A stretch of DNA of 64,000 nt, taken from assembly GCF_004339745.1 (NCBI RefSeq), contig NZ_SMGP01000001.1, positions 372,001-436,000 on the forward strand. The letters are read 5' to 3'. This stretch comes from Paraburkholderia sp. BL9I2N2. Its GTDB lineage: Bacteria > Pseudomonadota > Gammaproteobacteria > Burkholderiales > Burkholderiaceae. Shown here in pieces: positions 10,232-19,501 of the stretch (position 1 is its first letter; each line of letters starts with the position of its first letter). The notes under the pieces are model-generated. The model did no database searches and was not told where the DNA came from. It saw nothing but the letters and a program-made list of their open reading frames with translations. The position numbers and the translations under genes are program-made.

Positions 10232-10265
10232 ACGGCACCGAAACCACCCAACGGTGCCGTTTTTG
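10232..10265 (+). terminator. hairpin between livK and livH
   Basis: ACGGCACCG (10232-10240) pairs with CGGTGCCGT (10252-10260), followed by TTTTTG. It is probably a partial terminator allowing read-through into livHMGF. Confidence 0.75.
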
Positions 10266-10442
10266 CATCCGCCCAAGGCAAGCCCGCGACTGTCATCCAG
10301 TCGCCAAGGCGAACCGGCAGCGGATAACCCTTACCGGTCTTTTACATCAGTACCCGCAGTGCCGTTGAGATTGGCGTACCGCATCACCGCCCACCGGCTG
10401 ATGAAGAACGCGAATCCAGTCGCACGGGCTAAGGAGCATTAA

Positions 10443-11393
10443 ATGGATATTTTCATCCAGCAGGTCCTCAACGGGCTGGTGCTTGGCAGCGTTTACGCCA
10501 TCATCGCACTGGGCTATACGATGGTTTACGGCATCTTGGGCATCATCAACTTCGCTCACGGCGATGTGTTGATGGTGGGCGCGATGGTTGCGCTCTCAGC
10601 CATAGGCGTGCTTCAGAACCACTTCCCTGGCCTCGGCAATGTGCCGACGCTCATCATCGCGCTGATCATCGCGGCCATTGTGTGCGCGGCAGTCGGCTAC
10701 ACGATCGAGCGCGTGGCCTACCGGCCGTTGCGTAAAGCGCCGCGTCTCGCACCGCTGATCACCGCGATCGGCGTGTCGATCCTGCTGCAGACGCTGGCCA
10801 TGATGATCTGGTCGCGCAACCCGCTGCCGTTCCCGCAGCTGTTGCCCACCGACCCGCTCAACGTGATCAAGGCCACCGACACGACGCCTGGCGCCGTGAT
10901 CTCGATGACTGAAATCGTGATCATCGTGGTGGCGTTCCTCGTGATGGGCGGCTTGCTGCTGCTGGTGCACAAGACCAAGCTCGGTCGCGCCATGCGAGCC
11001 ATCGCCGAGAACCCGGGCAATGCCTCGCTGATGGGCGTGAACCCGAACTTCGTGATCTCGGCCACCTTCATGATCGGCTCGGCGCTCGCCGCTCTGGCCG
11101 GCGTGATGATCGCGTCGGAATACGGCAACGCACACTTCTATATGGGCTTCATCCCCGGCCTGAAGGCCTTTACCGCGGCGGTGCTGGGCGGTATCGGCAA
11201 TCTCGGCGGCGCGATGGTGGGTGGCGTGATTCTCGGCCTGATCGAACAGTTGGGCGCCGGCTATATCGGCAACCTCACCGGCGGTGTGTTCGGTAGTAAC
11301 TATCAGGACGTGTTCGCCTTCATCGTGCTGATCATCGTGCTGGTGTTCCGTCCGTCGGGCCTGCTTGGCGAACGTGTTGCGGATCGCGCCTGA
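10443..11393 (+). CDS. livH: branched-chain amino-acid ABC transporter permease LivH
   Basis: A 316-residue inner-membrane permease with about eight hydrophobic segments and the LivH-family start (QQVLNGLVLGSVYAIIALGYTMVYG) and GIINFAHGD motif. The ANPGNASLMGVN-like cytoplasmic loop (AENPGNASLMGVN, about residue 197) is the site where the ATPase couples. An AAGGAGCATTAA Shine-Dalgarno lies directly before the ATG. It pairs with LivM 18 bases downstream. Confidence 0.96.
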   Translation: MDIFIQQVLNGLVLGSVYAIIALGYTMVYGILGIINFAHGDVLMVGAMVALSAIGVLQNHFPGLGNVPTLIIALIIAAIVCAAVGYTIERVAYRPLRKAPRLAPLITAIGVSILLQTLAMMIWSRNPLPFPQLLPTDPLNVIKATDTTPGAVISMTEIVIIVVAFLVMGGLLLLVHKTKLGRAMRAIAENPGNASLMGVNPNFVISATFMIGSALAALAGVMIASEYGNAHFYMGFIPGLKAFTAAVLGGIGNLGGAMVGGVILGLIEQLGAGYIGNLTGGVFGSNYQDVFAFIVLIIVLVFRPSGLLGERVADRA

Positions 11394-11411
11394 TCCCGGG
11401 AGAAAACAGAC

Positions 11412-12581
11412 ATGACCTCAATTCAACCGATCGAGCCGTCCACGACGCTCATCCCTGAAAAGAACCTGACGAAGACGCTGACCGTCGGCATCATCACCGC
11501 CATCTTCGTGATCGCGGCGCCGATGATCATCGGCTCGGCCGGCGGCAACTACTGGGTCCGCGTGCTCGACTTCGCGATGCTGTACGTGATGCTCGCGCTC
11601 GGCCTCAATGTGGTGGTTGGCTTCGCCGGCCTGCTGGATTTGGGCTACATCGCGTTCTACGCGGTCGGCGCCTACACGGCCGCGCTGCTGAGCTCGCCGC
11701 ACCTGGTGTCGCAATTCGAGTGGATCGCGCATCTCGCGCCGAATGGCCTGCACGTGCCGTTTCTCATCATCGTGCCCTGCGCGATGGCTGTCGCCGCGTT
11801 CTTCGGCGTGATTCTCGGTGCGCCGACGCTGCGTCTGCGCGGCGACTACCTCGCCATCGTGACGTTGGGCTTCGGGGAAATCGTGCGGATCTTCCTGAAC
11901 AACCTCGACCGTCCGGTGAACATCACCAACGGCCCGAAGGGGATCACGGGGATCGACCCGGTGCACGTGGGCGATTTCAGCCTCGCGCAAACGCACTCGC
12001 TGTTCGGCTTCCAGTTCCCGTCGGTGTACTCGTACTACTACCTGTTCGTGCTGGCCGCGCTGCTGGTGATCTGGGTGTGTACGCGTTTGCAGCACTCGCG
12101 TATCGGCCGTGCCTGGGCCGCGATCCGGGAAGACGAAATCGCCGCCAAGGCGATGGGCATCAACACCCGTAACGTGAAGCTGCTGGCGTTCGCGATGGGT
12201 GCGTCGTTCGGCGGCCTGTCGGGCGCGATGTTCGGCTCGTTTCAGGGCTTCGTGTCGCCGGAATCGTTCACGCTGCCGGAGTCGATCGTCGTGCTGGCGT
12301 GCGTGGTGCTGGGCGGCATGGGCCACATTCCGGGCGTGATTCTCGGCGCGGTGCTGCTCGCGGTGCTGCCGGAATTCCTGCGCTCGACGATGGGTCCGCT
12401 GCAGAACATGATCTTCGGCCATGAAATCGTCGATACGGAAGTGATCCGTCAGCTGGTCTACGCACTCGCGATGGTGCTGATCATGCTGTACCGCTCGGAA
12501 GGCTTGTGGCCGTCGCCCAAGCACGAAGACAAGATCGCGAAACTGTCGAAGCGTAGCGGCAAGAAGCCGATACGGGCTTAA
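11412..12581 (+). CDS. livM: branched-chain amino-acid ABC transporter permease LivM
   Basis: A 389-residue second permease subunit with roughly nine membrane segments. Family features include LNVVVGFAGLLDLGYIAFYAVGAY, the GDYLAIVTLGFGEIVRI segment and the ATPase-contact loop IREDEIAAKAMGINTRNVK. The C-terminus is a basic cytoplasmic tail. CGGGAGAAAACAGAC precedes the ATG. Only about 18 bases separate it from the genes on either side. Confidence 0.96.
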   Translation: MTSIQPIEPSTTLIPEKNLTKTLTVGIITAIFVIAAPMIIGSAGGNYWVRVLDFAMLYVMLALGLNVVVGFAGLLDLGYIAFYAVGAYTAALLSSPHLVSQFEWIAHLAPNGLHVPFLIIVPCAMAVAAFFGVILGAPTLRLRGDYLAIVTLGFGEIVRIFLNNLDRPVNITNGPKGITGIDPVHVGDFSLAQTHSLFGFQFPSVYSYYYLFVLAALLVIWVCTRLQHSRIGRAWAAIREDEIAAKAMGINTRNVKLLAFAMGASFGGLSGAMFGSFQGFVSPESFTLPESIVVLACVVLGGMGHIPGVILGAVLLAVLPEFLRSTMGPLQNMIFGHEIVDTEVIRQLVYALAMVLIMLYRSEGLWPSPKHEDKIAKLSKRSGKKPIRA

Positions 12582-12599
12582 CGGACCGGAGAGAAAAAC

Positions 12600-13373
12600 A
12601 TGAGCGACAACATTCGACTGTCCGTGAAAGGCGTCAACAAGCGCTTCGGCGGTTTGCAGGCATTGTCCGACGTCGGACTGGAGATCAAGGAAGGCACGAT
12701 CTACGGTCTGATCGGCCCGAACGGCGCCGGCAAGACGACGTTCTTCAACGTGATCACGGGGTTGTACACGCCGGATTCGGGCGACTTCAAGCTCGACGGC
12801 GTGAACTATACGCCGACCGCGGTGTATCAGGTGGCGAAGGCCGGCATCGCGCGCACGTTCCAGAACATCCGTCTGTTCGGCGGCATGACCGCGCTGGAAA
12901 ACGTGATGGTTGGACGTCACGTGCGCACCAAGCACGGCCTGATCGGCGCGGTGTTCCAGACGCCGGCCGAGCGCAAGGAAGAGCGCGAGATCAAGGAACG
13001 CGCGATCGAACTGCTGGAGTACGTCGGCATTGCGCAGTACGCGGACTACACGTCGCGCAACCTGTCGTACGGCCACCAGCGCCGGCTGGAAATTGCCCGC
13101 GCACTGGCGACCGATCCGAAGCTGCTCGCGCTGGACGAACCGGCCGCCGGCATGAACGCGACGGAGAAGGTCGAGCTGACCAAGCTGCTCGACAAGATCC
13201 GCGCGGACGGCAAGACGATCCTGCTGATCGAACACGACGTGAAACTCGTGATGGGTCTGTGCAACCAGATGACGGTGCTCGACTACGGCAAGGTGATCGC
13301 GCAGGGTCTGCCGCACGACGTGCAGAAGGATCCGAAGGTGATCGAAGCTTATCTGGGTGCGGGGGTCCACTAA
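12600..13373 (+). CDS. livG: branched-chain amino-acid ABC transporter ATPase LivG
   Basis: A 257-residue cytoplasmic ATPase. Walker A GPNGAGKTT sits near residue 40, the Q-loop region is in ARTFQNIRLFGGMTALENVMVG (typical LivG), the signature is LSYGHQRRLEIARAL and Walker B is LLALDEPAAGMN. The LSYGHQ signature replaces the usual LSGGQ, as is normal for LivG. GGAGAGAAAAAC precedes the ATG. The stop overlaps the livF start by one base. Confidence 0.96.
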   Translation: MSDNIRLSVKGVNKRFGGLQALSDVGLEIKEGTIYGLIGPNGAGKTTFFNVITGLYTPDSGDFKLDGVNYTPTAVYQVAKAGIARTFQNIRLFGGMTALENVMVGRHVRTKHGLIGAVFQTPAERKEEREIKERAIELLEYVGIAQYADYTSRNLSYGHQRRLEIARALATDPKLLALDEPAAGMNATEKVELTKLLDKIRADGKTILLIEHDVKLVMGLCNQMTVLDYGKVIAQGLPHDVQKDPKVIEAYLGAGVH

Positions 13374-14089
13374 TGGCAACGGCAATGTTGAAAATCAAGG
13401 GCCTGCAGGTCAATTACGGCGGCATCCAGGCAGTCAAGGGGATCGACCTCGAGGTCGCGCAGGGCGAGCTGGTCACGCTGATCGGCGCGAACGGCGCGGG
13501 CAAGACCACGACGATGAAGGCGATCACGGGTCTGAAGCCGTACACGATCGGCGACATCGAGTACATGGGCGAGTCGATCAAGGGCGTGCCGCCGCATCTG
13601 CTGCTCAAGCGGGGTCTCGCGATGGTGCCGGAAGGCCGCGGTATTTTCGCGCGCATGTCGATCGTCGAGAACATGCAGATGGGTGCTTATCTGCGTACGG
13701 ACACGGACGGCATCAAGGCGGACGTCGATCGCATGTTCGGCTTCTTCCCGCGTCTGAAGGAACGCGCGGCGCAATACGCGGGCACGCTTTCGGGCGGCGA
13801 GCAGCAGATGCTGGCGATGGCGCGCGCGATCATCTCGCGTCCCAAGCTGTTGCTGCTGGATGAGCCGTCGATGGGCCTGTCGCCGATCATGGTCGAGAAG
13901 ATCTTCGAAGTGGTGCGGGCGATCTCGGCGGAAGGCATGACCGTGCTGCTGGTCGAGCAGAACGCGCGTCTGGCGTTGCAGGCGGCGAATCGCGGCTACG
14001 TGATGGACTCGGGACTGGTCACGATGTCGGGTGACGCGAAGCAGATGCTGGATGATCCGAAGGTGCGGGCGGCTTATCTGGGTGAATAA
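13373..14089 (+). CDS. livF: branched-chain amino-acid ABC transporter ATPase LivF
   Basis: A 238-residue second ATPase of the LIV-I type importer. It has Walker A GANGAGKTTTMKAI, signature LSGGEQQMLAMARAI, Walker B LLLDEPSMGLSP and a C-terminal switch histidine replaced by the LivF-typical LLVEQNARLAL. The ATG at 13373 overlaps the livG stop (TAATG); a longer frame inside livG is a shadow. Last gene of the operon, followed by a terminator. Confidence 0.96.
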   Translation: MATAMLKIKGLQVNYGGIQAVKGIDLEVAQGELVTLIGANGAGKTTTMKAITGLKPYTIGDIEYMGESIKGVPPHLLLKRGLAMVPEGRGIFARMSIVENMQMGAYLRTDTDGIKADVDRMFGFFPRLKERAAQYAGTLSGGEQQMLAMARAIISRPKLLLLDEPSMGLSPIMVEKIFEVVRAISAEGMTVLLVEQNARLALQAANRGYVMDSGLVTMSGDAKQMLDDPKVRAAYLGE

Positions 14090-14117
14090 GCCCCGTTAGT
14101 TTGCTCTGCCTATGAAA

Positions 14118-14155
14118 AAAGGCCGCATGCGTGAACTACGCATGCGGCCTTTCTC
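14118..14155. terminator. bidirectional terminator after livF
   Basis: A 15-base perfect stem (14118-14132 with 14138-14152) flanked by A-run and T-run, serving livF and the convergent GNAT gene. Confidence 0.88.
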
Positions 14156-14176
14156 TATTCTGCGGGGCTTTATACT

Positions 14177-14647
14177 TTATACGGCAGGCACCGCGTCCGC
14201 GAATTCACCCAGGCGCTTGCCGAGACTGACCACCGCATCGGCGCGATAACCGAGCGCCTCGTAAAACGCGCGCACATCGGCCTTCGCGGACAACACCTGC
14301 AGATTCAGCTTCGGGCAGCCACGCTCCGTCAGCGCGTTTTCGACATGCGCGACGAGGCGCGTGCCGATCCCATGACGACGCAGCGACTCATCCACCGCGA
14401 GCGAATACAGCCAGCCGCGGTGACCGTCGTAGCCGCCCATCACCGTGCCGACGATTCGCTCGCCGAGCACCGCGACAAAGAACAGTTCCGGTTGCGTCGC
14501 CAGCTTGTTGGCGATCGACAAATGCGGATTGCGCTGCGGCCTCGTGACGTCCCGATACTCCGGGAAGGCCTCCTGCCACAGTGCGACCACGGCATCGGTG
14601 TCGCTCGCTTCGAAGCGGCGGATCGATAACGATGCGCTCGATGTCAT
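14177..14647 (-). CDS. GNAT-family N-acetyltransferase
   Basis: A 156-residue single-domain GNAT enzyme. The acetyl-CoA loop is LRRHGIGTRLVAHVENAL (R/Q-x-x-G-x-G/A pattern), preceded by the VGTVMGGYDGHRGWLYSLAVDESL strand pair, and followed by LNLQVLSAKADVRAFYEALGY, similar to the YpeA/YjaB group. The substrate is unknown. It starts 18 bases after the upstream aminotransferase stop and is probably cotranscribed with it. Confidence 0.85.
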   Translation of the reverse strand: MTSSASLSIRRFEASDTDAVVALWQEAFPEYRDVTRPQRNPHLSIANKLATQPELFFVAVLGERIVGTVMGGYDGHRGWLYSLAVDESLRRHGIGTRLVAHVENALTERGCPKLNLQVLSAKADVRAFYEALGYRADAVVSLGKRLGEFADAVPAV

Positions 14648-14665
14648 ACGCGCGGTCCCGTTCGA

Positions 14666-15850
14666 TTACAGCGTGTCGAGAATCGAACGCAGCATCGCCA
14701 TCATCTGGTCGATTTCTTCGTTCGTCACGTTCAGCGCCGGCATGAAGCGCAGCAGGTTCGGACGTGCCGCGTTCAGCAGCAGGCCGTCGGGTTGCATGTC
14801 GCGCGCCTTTTCGACGATCTGGTTGCCGATGTCCTTGCCGAGCAGCAGTGCGCGCAGCAGGCCTTCACCGCGCTCGCCCAGGAAGCCGCGTTCTTCAGAC
14901 AACTCCAGCAGCTTCGAGCGCAGATACTCGCCGCGCGCCCGCACGCCTTCGAGGAAGCCCGGCGCCGTGAGTTGCGAGATCACCGAGTAGCCGACCGCGG
15001 TCATCAGCGGATTGCCGTTGTAGGTGCCGCCCTGATCGCCCGCTTCGAACACGGCGATGTCCGCTTTCGCGAGCAGCGCCGCGAGTGGCACGCCGCCGCC
15101 GATGCCCTTGCCGAGGGTCATGATGTCCGGCTCGATGCCCGACAGTTCATACGCGAACAGCGTACCGGCGCGGCCGCAGCCGCTTTGCACTTCGTCGACG
15201 ATCAGCAGCAGGTTGTGCTTTTTGGTCAGCTCGCGCAGTTGCTGCATGAACTCGCGCGTGGCGGGAATCACGCCGCCTTCGCCCTGAATCGGTTCGAGCA
15301 TCACGGCAACGGTCTCCGCGGTGATGAGCTTCTCCACCGATGCAATGTCGTTCAGATCCGCCTTCGGGAAGCCCGGCACTTGCGGTGCGTAGATCGTGTC
15401 CCAGCCCGGCTTGCCGCTCGCCGACATGGTGGCGAGTGTGCGGCCGTGGAAGCTGTGATCGAACGTGATGATCTCGAACGCGCCGTCCTTGAACTTCTTG
15501 CCCCACTTGCGCGCGAGCTTGATCGCGCCTTCGTTGGCTTCGGCGCCGCTGTTTGCGAAGAACACCTTGTCGAAGCAGCTGTGTTGCGTGAGCAGGCCGG
15601 CGAGTTGCGCCATCGGCTCGTTGTAGAAGGCCGGCGACGGATTGAGCAGCAGCTTGGCCTGCTTGTTCAGCGCTTCGATCATGCCGTCGTTGCAATGGCC
15701 GAGACTGTTGACCGCCCAGCCCTGGATGAAGTCCAGATATCGCTTGCCGTTATTGTCGTAGAGCCACGAGCCTTTGCCGTGCGTGAAAACGATTTCGGGC
15801 CGGTTCGTGATGTACATCAGCGACTCGATCGGATATTCATTGAAATTCAT
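14666..15850 (-). CDS. argD: acetylornithine aminotransferase-type class III transaminase
   Basis: A 394-residue PLP enzyme close in length to ArgD. Signatures include [61 protein letters not shown] and the PLP lysine in [18 protein letters not shown]. In arginine biosynthesis it would interconvert N-acetylglutamate semialdehyde and N-acetylornithine; close relatives act on succinylornithine or ornithine, so the substrate is a family inference. The start [11 protein letters not shown] at 15850 is used because the 28 codons above it resemble no family member. Confidence 0.88.
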   Translation of the reverse strand: MNFNEYPIESLMYITNRPEIVFTHGKGSWLYDNNGKRYLDFIQGWAVNSLGHCNDGMIEALNKQAKLLLNPSPAFYNEPMAQLAGLLTQHSCFDKVFFANSGAEANEGAIKLARKWGKKFKDGAFEIITFDHSFHGRTLATMSASGKPGWDTIYAPQVPGFPKADLNDIASVEKLITAETVAVMLEPIQGEGGVIPATREFMQQLRELTKKHNLLLIVDEVQSGCGRAGTLFAYELSGIEPDIMTLGKGIGGGVPLAALLAKADIAVFEAGDQGGTYNGNPLMTAVGYSVISQLTAPGFLEGVRARGEYLRSKLLELSEERGFLGERGEGLLRALLLGKDIGNQIVEKARDMQPDGLLLNAARPNLLRFMPALNVTNEEIDQMMAMLRSILDTL

Positions 15851-16282
15851 GACGGCAGGCTCCAGACAGCGGGGTGAAGGGTGGATGAAGATTGGCCAAC
15901 TACGAAACCAGGGGCCGAAAAACAGAAAAGCCACGGCATGCCGTGGCTTTCATGATTCGAACAGCTTGCGCCTTTGTGTGGCGCGAATCCGTGACGAAGC
16001 CAGCGGCGTCCCTAGGGGAGCGGCGAGCGGCGACGTCGAAGTTCGGATTGGATGCGGTTCATGCGCGAAAGAATACGACAAGGAAAGCGCTGGTGTAAAC
16101 CATGAATTTGCGTCGGAGGGATATTTTTGTCCATCGCGCGAGTTCATGCGGCTTGCCGATTATGAGATGTCCGGCTGACTAAAATGTGACGGCGGTCGTT
16201 TGAACCGCCTGCCCGGCGGGCGGGGCAGGTCACGAAGAACGGCCGCTGGAAATGCAAATGGGCGCTCGACTGAGCGCCCATT
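15851..16282. other. non-coding stretch upstream of argD
   Basis: About 430 bases with no gene that I can recognise. The only clear structure is the palindrome at 15927-15950 and the hairpin at 16256-16283, listed separately. A promoter for argD must lie at the left side but no good match stands out. Confidence 0.5.
15927..15950. repeat. 24-base perfect palindrome (terminator-like)
   Basis: AAAGCCACGGCA followed directly by its complement TGCCGTGGCTTT. Flanking A/T runs make it terminator-like in both directions, but it lies 77 bases upstream of the argD start, so which transcript it ends is unclear. Confidence 0.6.
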
Positions 16283-16283
16283 T
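16256..16283 (+). terminator. strong hairpin with T-tail
   Basis: AAATGGGCGCTC pairs with GAGCGCCCATTT around GACT, then TTTTG. It lies immediately before the HEPN remnant, with no obvious plus-strand gene upstream that it would terminate; it may be left from a lost gene. Confidence 0.7.
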
Positions 16284-16313
16284 TGAATCAAGCCGCGTTC
16301 CGTCGCGGTGTGC

Positions 16314-16650
16314 CGCCGGGCCTGGAATATGAGTATCGAGTCGATGCGCGGCAAAAAGCGATCGCTGTCAGAAGTGGTCAGGTGATTACCCAACTCACGA
16401 TGTACTTCTGGAAGCGCCTTTTTTCCCGCGATTACGAACATACGCTATGGAAACCAGCGTTGAAGCCAATTTTCCCGAACAAACGGATCGACCGGTCCGC
16501 GGTCGCTGTTCAACTGGAGCGCATCTACCAGACACGCAATCGCGTCGCACATCATGAACCGGTGTATGGTCACCGGCTATTCGATACACTGAACGCGGTG
16601 AATTTTCTGGCTTCGAATCTGGGAGCGGCCGGCAGCGATGGCCGCACCGC
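16314..16650 (+). pseudogene. C-terminal remnant of an Abi-like (HEPN) protein
   Basis: The plus-strand frame encodes a stretch resembling the C-terminal third of Abi_2/Abi-like proteins: GQVITQLTMYFWKRLFSRDY, then EHTLWKPALKPIFPN, then LERIYQTRNRVAHHEPVYG. The last part contains the R-x4-H motif (RNRVAH) characteristic of HEPN RNase-fold domains. Full family members have roughly 100 more N-terminal residues; here these are replaced by unrelated sequence right after a terminator hairpin. After the domain the frame runs on as basic, low-quality sequence into the 3' end of the convergent reductase. I read it as a decayed defence or toxin-type gene. A short functional protein cannot be fully excluded. 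Confidence 0.6.
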
Positions 16651-16832
16651 ATCGCATAAAATGCTGCGGTCCGAGCAGGCCGCGCTCGAGAATCAGGCGC
16701 ACGTACTTCAGCTCAGAATCGAGACTTGCGCCGGTGCAAATCATCAATGCGCGAAGCGCGGCCATTTGCATAGCCGCGCTTCCAGAAATGCGCATGGCGA
16801 GCATCGACGCATCTGCGCCGACGCCTCTCCCA

Positions 16833-17864
16833 TCAAACCGCGTTCGCGAGATCCGCTGCGCTCGTGAACGAATCCGCGTAGAACTCGTCTTCCGGCAGAC
16901 CGTGATGCTGCGTGAAATCGCGCTGCGCCGACTCGACCATCACCGGCGCGCCGCACGCGTACACCTGATACGCCGACAGATCCGGCAAGTCCTCGATCAC
17001 CGCGCGATGCACGAAGCCGACGCGGCCCGTCCATGCGTCGCCCGCGTCCGGCTCCGACAGCACCGGCACGAATTTGAAGTTCGGAATCTCGCGCGCCCAT
17101 TGCTCGGCCAGTTCGAGCAGATACAGATCCTTCTTGCGACGTGCGCCCCAGTAGAGCGTCATCGGCCGGTTCAGGTTCTTGAACACTGCGTGCTCGACGA
17201 TTGCCTTCAGCGGCGCGAAGCCCGTACCCGAGGCGAGCAGCACGATCGGTTTGTCCGAATCTTCACGCAGGAAGAACGTGCCGAGCGGCGCTTCGAAGCG
17301 CAGAATGTCGCGCTCCTTCATGGCGTTGAACACGTGATCCGTGAAGGCGCCGCCGGGCATGTGACGGATGTGCAATTCGATCGGGCCTTCCGTGTGCGGC
17401 GCGTTCGCCATCGAATAGCTGCGGCGCTTGCCGTCTTTCAGAATGAATTCGAGGTACTGGCCGGCGAGATATTGCAGCCGCTCGTTGGCGGGCAATTGCA
17501 GCTTCAGCACGACGACGTCGTCGGCCTTGCGCTCGATCGCGTTCACGCGGCACGGCAGTTTCTTGACCTGCACGTCGCCGACGCCCGCCACTTCGCGGAT
17601 ATCCACTTCGAGATCGGTGCAGGCAGTCGCGCAGCAGAAGAGCGCCATGCCGCGCGTTTTTTCGTCGTTCGACAAAGCCGACGACGAATGCGCACGCTGC
17701 TCGATTTCCCCGCTGACCACAGTGCCCTTGCAGGAACCGCAAGCGCCGTTCTTGCAGCCGTACGGCAGGCCAATACCTTGGCGCAAGGCGGCGCTCAGCA
17801 CCGGTTCGTCCTGTTCTACCTGAAACTGCCGGCCGCTTTGCCGGAGCGTGACGTTAAATGCCAT
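16833..17864 (-). CDS. 2Fe-2S ferredoxin-FAD/NAD(P) reductase (CDP-6-deoxy-glucoseen reductase-like)
   Basis: A 343-residue electron-transfer flavoprotein. An N-terminal plant-type ferredoxin domain has cluster cysteines C37, C42, C45 (YGCKNGACGSCKG) and a fourth in ALFCCATA (about 77-78). The FAD domain follows (RRSYSMANAP) and then the NAD(P) domain (LLASGTGFAPLKAIVEH, YACGAPVMVESAQRDF). It would pass electrons from NAD(P)H through FAD to its iron-sulfur centre and on to an oxygenase or dehydratase partner. Annotated relatives are called CDP-6-deoxy-delta-3,4-glucoseen reductase, but no deoxysugar genes are nearby, so the partner is unknown. Confidence 0.85.
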   Translation of the reverse strand: MAFNVTLRQSGRQFQVEQDEPVLSAALRQGIGLPYGCKNGACGSCKGTVVSGEIEQRAHSSSALSNDEKTRGMALFCCATACTDLEVDIREVAGVGDVQVKKLPCRVNAIERKADDVVVLKLQLPANERLQYLAGQYLEFILKDGKRRSYSMANAPHTEGPIELHIRHMPGGAFTDHVFNAMKERDILRFEAPLGTFFLREDSDKPIVLLASGTGFAPLKAIVEHAVFKNLNRPMTLYWGARRKKDLYLLELAEQWAREIPNFKFVPVLSEPDAGDAWTGRVGFVHRAVIEDLPDLSAYQVYACGAPVMVESAQRDFTQHHGLPEDEFYADSFTSAADLANAV

Positions 17865-17960
17865 AAAGTGTTCGAAATCGAAAAAGTCGGTAATCGTTAT
17901 CGGAGCTGCCGTGTCAACGGCGCGGTGCCTGCCGCGCGTGACGGCTACAATGCGTCCACT

Positions 17961-18986
17961 ATGAAAGCGACACGAAACTTCCGCCGGCCGCGCGTGTTAA
18001 TCGTAGGTTGCGGCGATGTCGGCATGCGCTGCGTGCCCTTGCTGCGGCCACGCGCGCATGTCTTCGCGCTGACCAGTCACTCCGGGCGCTGCGCCGAATT
18101 GCGCGCGGCGGGCGTGACGCCGCTGGTCGGCGATCTGGATGTGCGCCGCAGCCTGAAAAGACTCGCGGGCCTCGCGCCGACGCTGCTGCATCTCGCGCCA
18201 CCGCAGAAAACCGGCGACGACGACCGCCGTACCCGCGCCTTGCTCGCTACGCTAAGCGCGCGCCGCGATTCAGCGCGGGCCGCTGTGGCGCCTGCCGTTT
18301 CGCCGGTGGGGCGGTTGCGCCAACTTCGTGCCTCGTGGGCGGAATCTGGAACAGCCAATATTGTACCCGACGGGGTGCGCCGGACCGCCGGTTCGCGCGC
18401 ACCGGTGCGACTCGTGTACGCGAGCACGACGGGCGTCTACGGCGACTGCGGCGGCGCGTGGATCGACGAGACCCGCGTGACGCAAGCAGCCAATCCGCGC
18501 GCCAAGCGCCGTGTCTCGGCCGAACGGCAATTGCGGCGCGCGACCGCGCGCGGCAGCGTCGCGGCGAGCATCGCGCGGATTCCGGGCATCTATGCGGGCA
18601 ATCGCCTGCCGCTCGCGCGGCTCGAAAAGCGCACGCCGGCCTTGATCGATGCCGACGACGTCTACACCAACCACATTCACGCCGACGATCTGGCTGCGAT
18701 CCTCGTGCGCCTCGCCACACATGGGCGGCCGGGGCGCGTGGTCCACGCGTCCGACGACACGTCGCTGAAAATGGGCGAGTACTTCGACGAGGTCGCCGAT
18801 GCGTTCGGCCTCGCGCGTGCGCCACGCATTACGCGAGCCGAAGCGGAGTCGCAGATCGAGCCGACCTTGCTGTCTTTCATGCGTGAATCGAGGCGGCTGG
18901 TGAATCGGCGCCTCAAAGAGGAATTGCGCGTGCGCTTGCGGTATCCGAGCGTCGAAGATTTTCTGCGTGAAGGCGTGAAGGCGTGA
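17961..18986 (+). CDS. NAD(P)-binding epimerase/dehydratase family protein (YeeZ-like)
   Basis: A 341-residue extended-SDR-like protein. The N-terminal Rossmann motif is VLIVGCGDVGMRCVPLL, the core has VYASTTGVYGDCGGAWIDE, IARIPGIYAGNRLPL and the YTNHIHADDLAAI segment common to YeeZ-type proteins. An insertion of about 30 residues rich in Arg/Ala sits around position 110-140. No substrate is known for this group. It is divergent from the ferredoxin-reductase gene with about 95 bases between starts. The ATG at 17961 is in a region with no strong Shine-Dalgarno. Confidence 0.85.
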   Translation: MKATRNFRRPRVLIVGCGDVGMRCVPLLRPRAHVFALTSHSGRCAELRAAGVTPLVGDLDVRRSLKRLAGLAPTLLHLAPPQKTGDDDRRTRALLATLSARRDSARAAVAPAVSPVGRLRQLRASWAESGTANIVPDGVRRTAGSRAPVRLVYASTTGVYGDCGGAWIDETRVTQAANPRAKRRVSAERQLRRATARGSVAASIARIPGIYAGNRLPLARLEKRTPALIDADDVYTNHIHADDLAAILVRLATHGRPGRVVHASDDTSLKMGEYFDEVADAFGLARAPRITRAEAESQIEPTLLSFMRESRRLVNRRLKEELRVRLRYPSVEDFLREGVKA

Positions 18987-19102
18987 AGGTCTGAAAGGGA
19001 AGGTTGAAGAGCGTCGCTTCAACCTTCCCACACACCGCAAAAACCCACAAAAAAGCGCGGCAAAAAACCATCTCTCCAGGCACCGCCCGGAGAATCCGAT
19101 CC

Positions 19103-19132
19103 GCGCCGCGCTCAACCGCATCAGCGCGGCGC
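19103..19132. repeat. inverted repeat between convergent genes
   Basis: GCGCCGCGCT pairs with AGCGCGGCGC across ten bases. There is no T-run, so it may act as a barrier hairpin rather than a classic terminator. Confidence 0.5.
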
Positions 19133-19145
19133 GGCGTCGCGAGGC

Positions 19146-19334
19146 CTACGTCAGCGCGGGCAATGCTTCCAGCAGCAGGAAACACAGCATCGCGCCGATC
19201 AATGCGCCGATCAGGTTCGGATGATATTTGTGCCGCAGCCGCATCATGACCAGCAAGCCGCCGATCACGACCAGTCCAAGGCACAGAAAAGCAATCATCA
19301 CCGCCGGAATCTGGAAACCGTTTTGGATGATCAT
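19146..19334 (-). CDS. small two-helix membrane protein, unknown function
   Basis: A 62-residue protein with two predicted membrane helices (about residues 8-30 and 42-60) separated by a basic loop LRHKYHPN. The start MIIQNGFQ is supported by GGGAGGGG about five bases upstream; a start ten codons earlier lacks such a site. I do not recognise a characterised family. The loop HKYHPNLIG and terminal LLLEALPALT look like a conserved Burkholderia-type small membrane protein, but this is impression only. Confidence 0.65.
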   Translation of the reverse strand: MIIQNGFQIPAVMIAFLCLGLVVIGGLLVMMRLRHKYHPNLIGALIGAMLCFLLLEALPALT

Positions 19335-19501
19335 GGCGCCCCTCCCTGAACCCTTTGTAGTCATTGTTTAAACGAGTATAGGGCGAGGTGTAAGGAAGAT
19401 CATGCTGCGACGCAGCGCGCGAGCAGGCGCCGCGCGCGCTATGTGCGCAGCCGCGCATGCGATTTCCTGCTGCATCAAGAGCTTAAAGGGGCGCTACCGG
19501 T

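Noticed and set aside
11418..13385. A 655-codon minus-strand open frame opposite livM-livG
   Set aside because: It has no domain, is Arg/His/Asp-biased as expected for the complement of a high-GC gene, and the plus strand encodes clear LivM and LivG.
16638..17960. A long plus-strand frame extending the YeeZ-like gene far upstream
   Set aside because: It runs antisense through the entire ferredoxin-reductase gene; the Rossmann motif begins right after the ATG at 17961.
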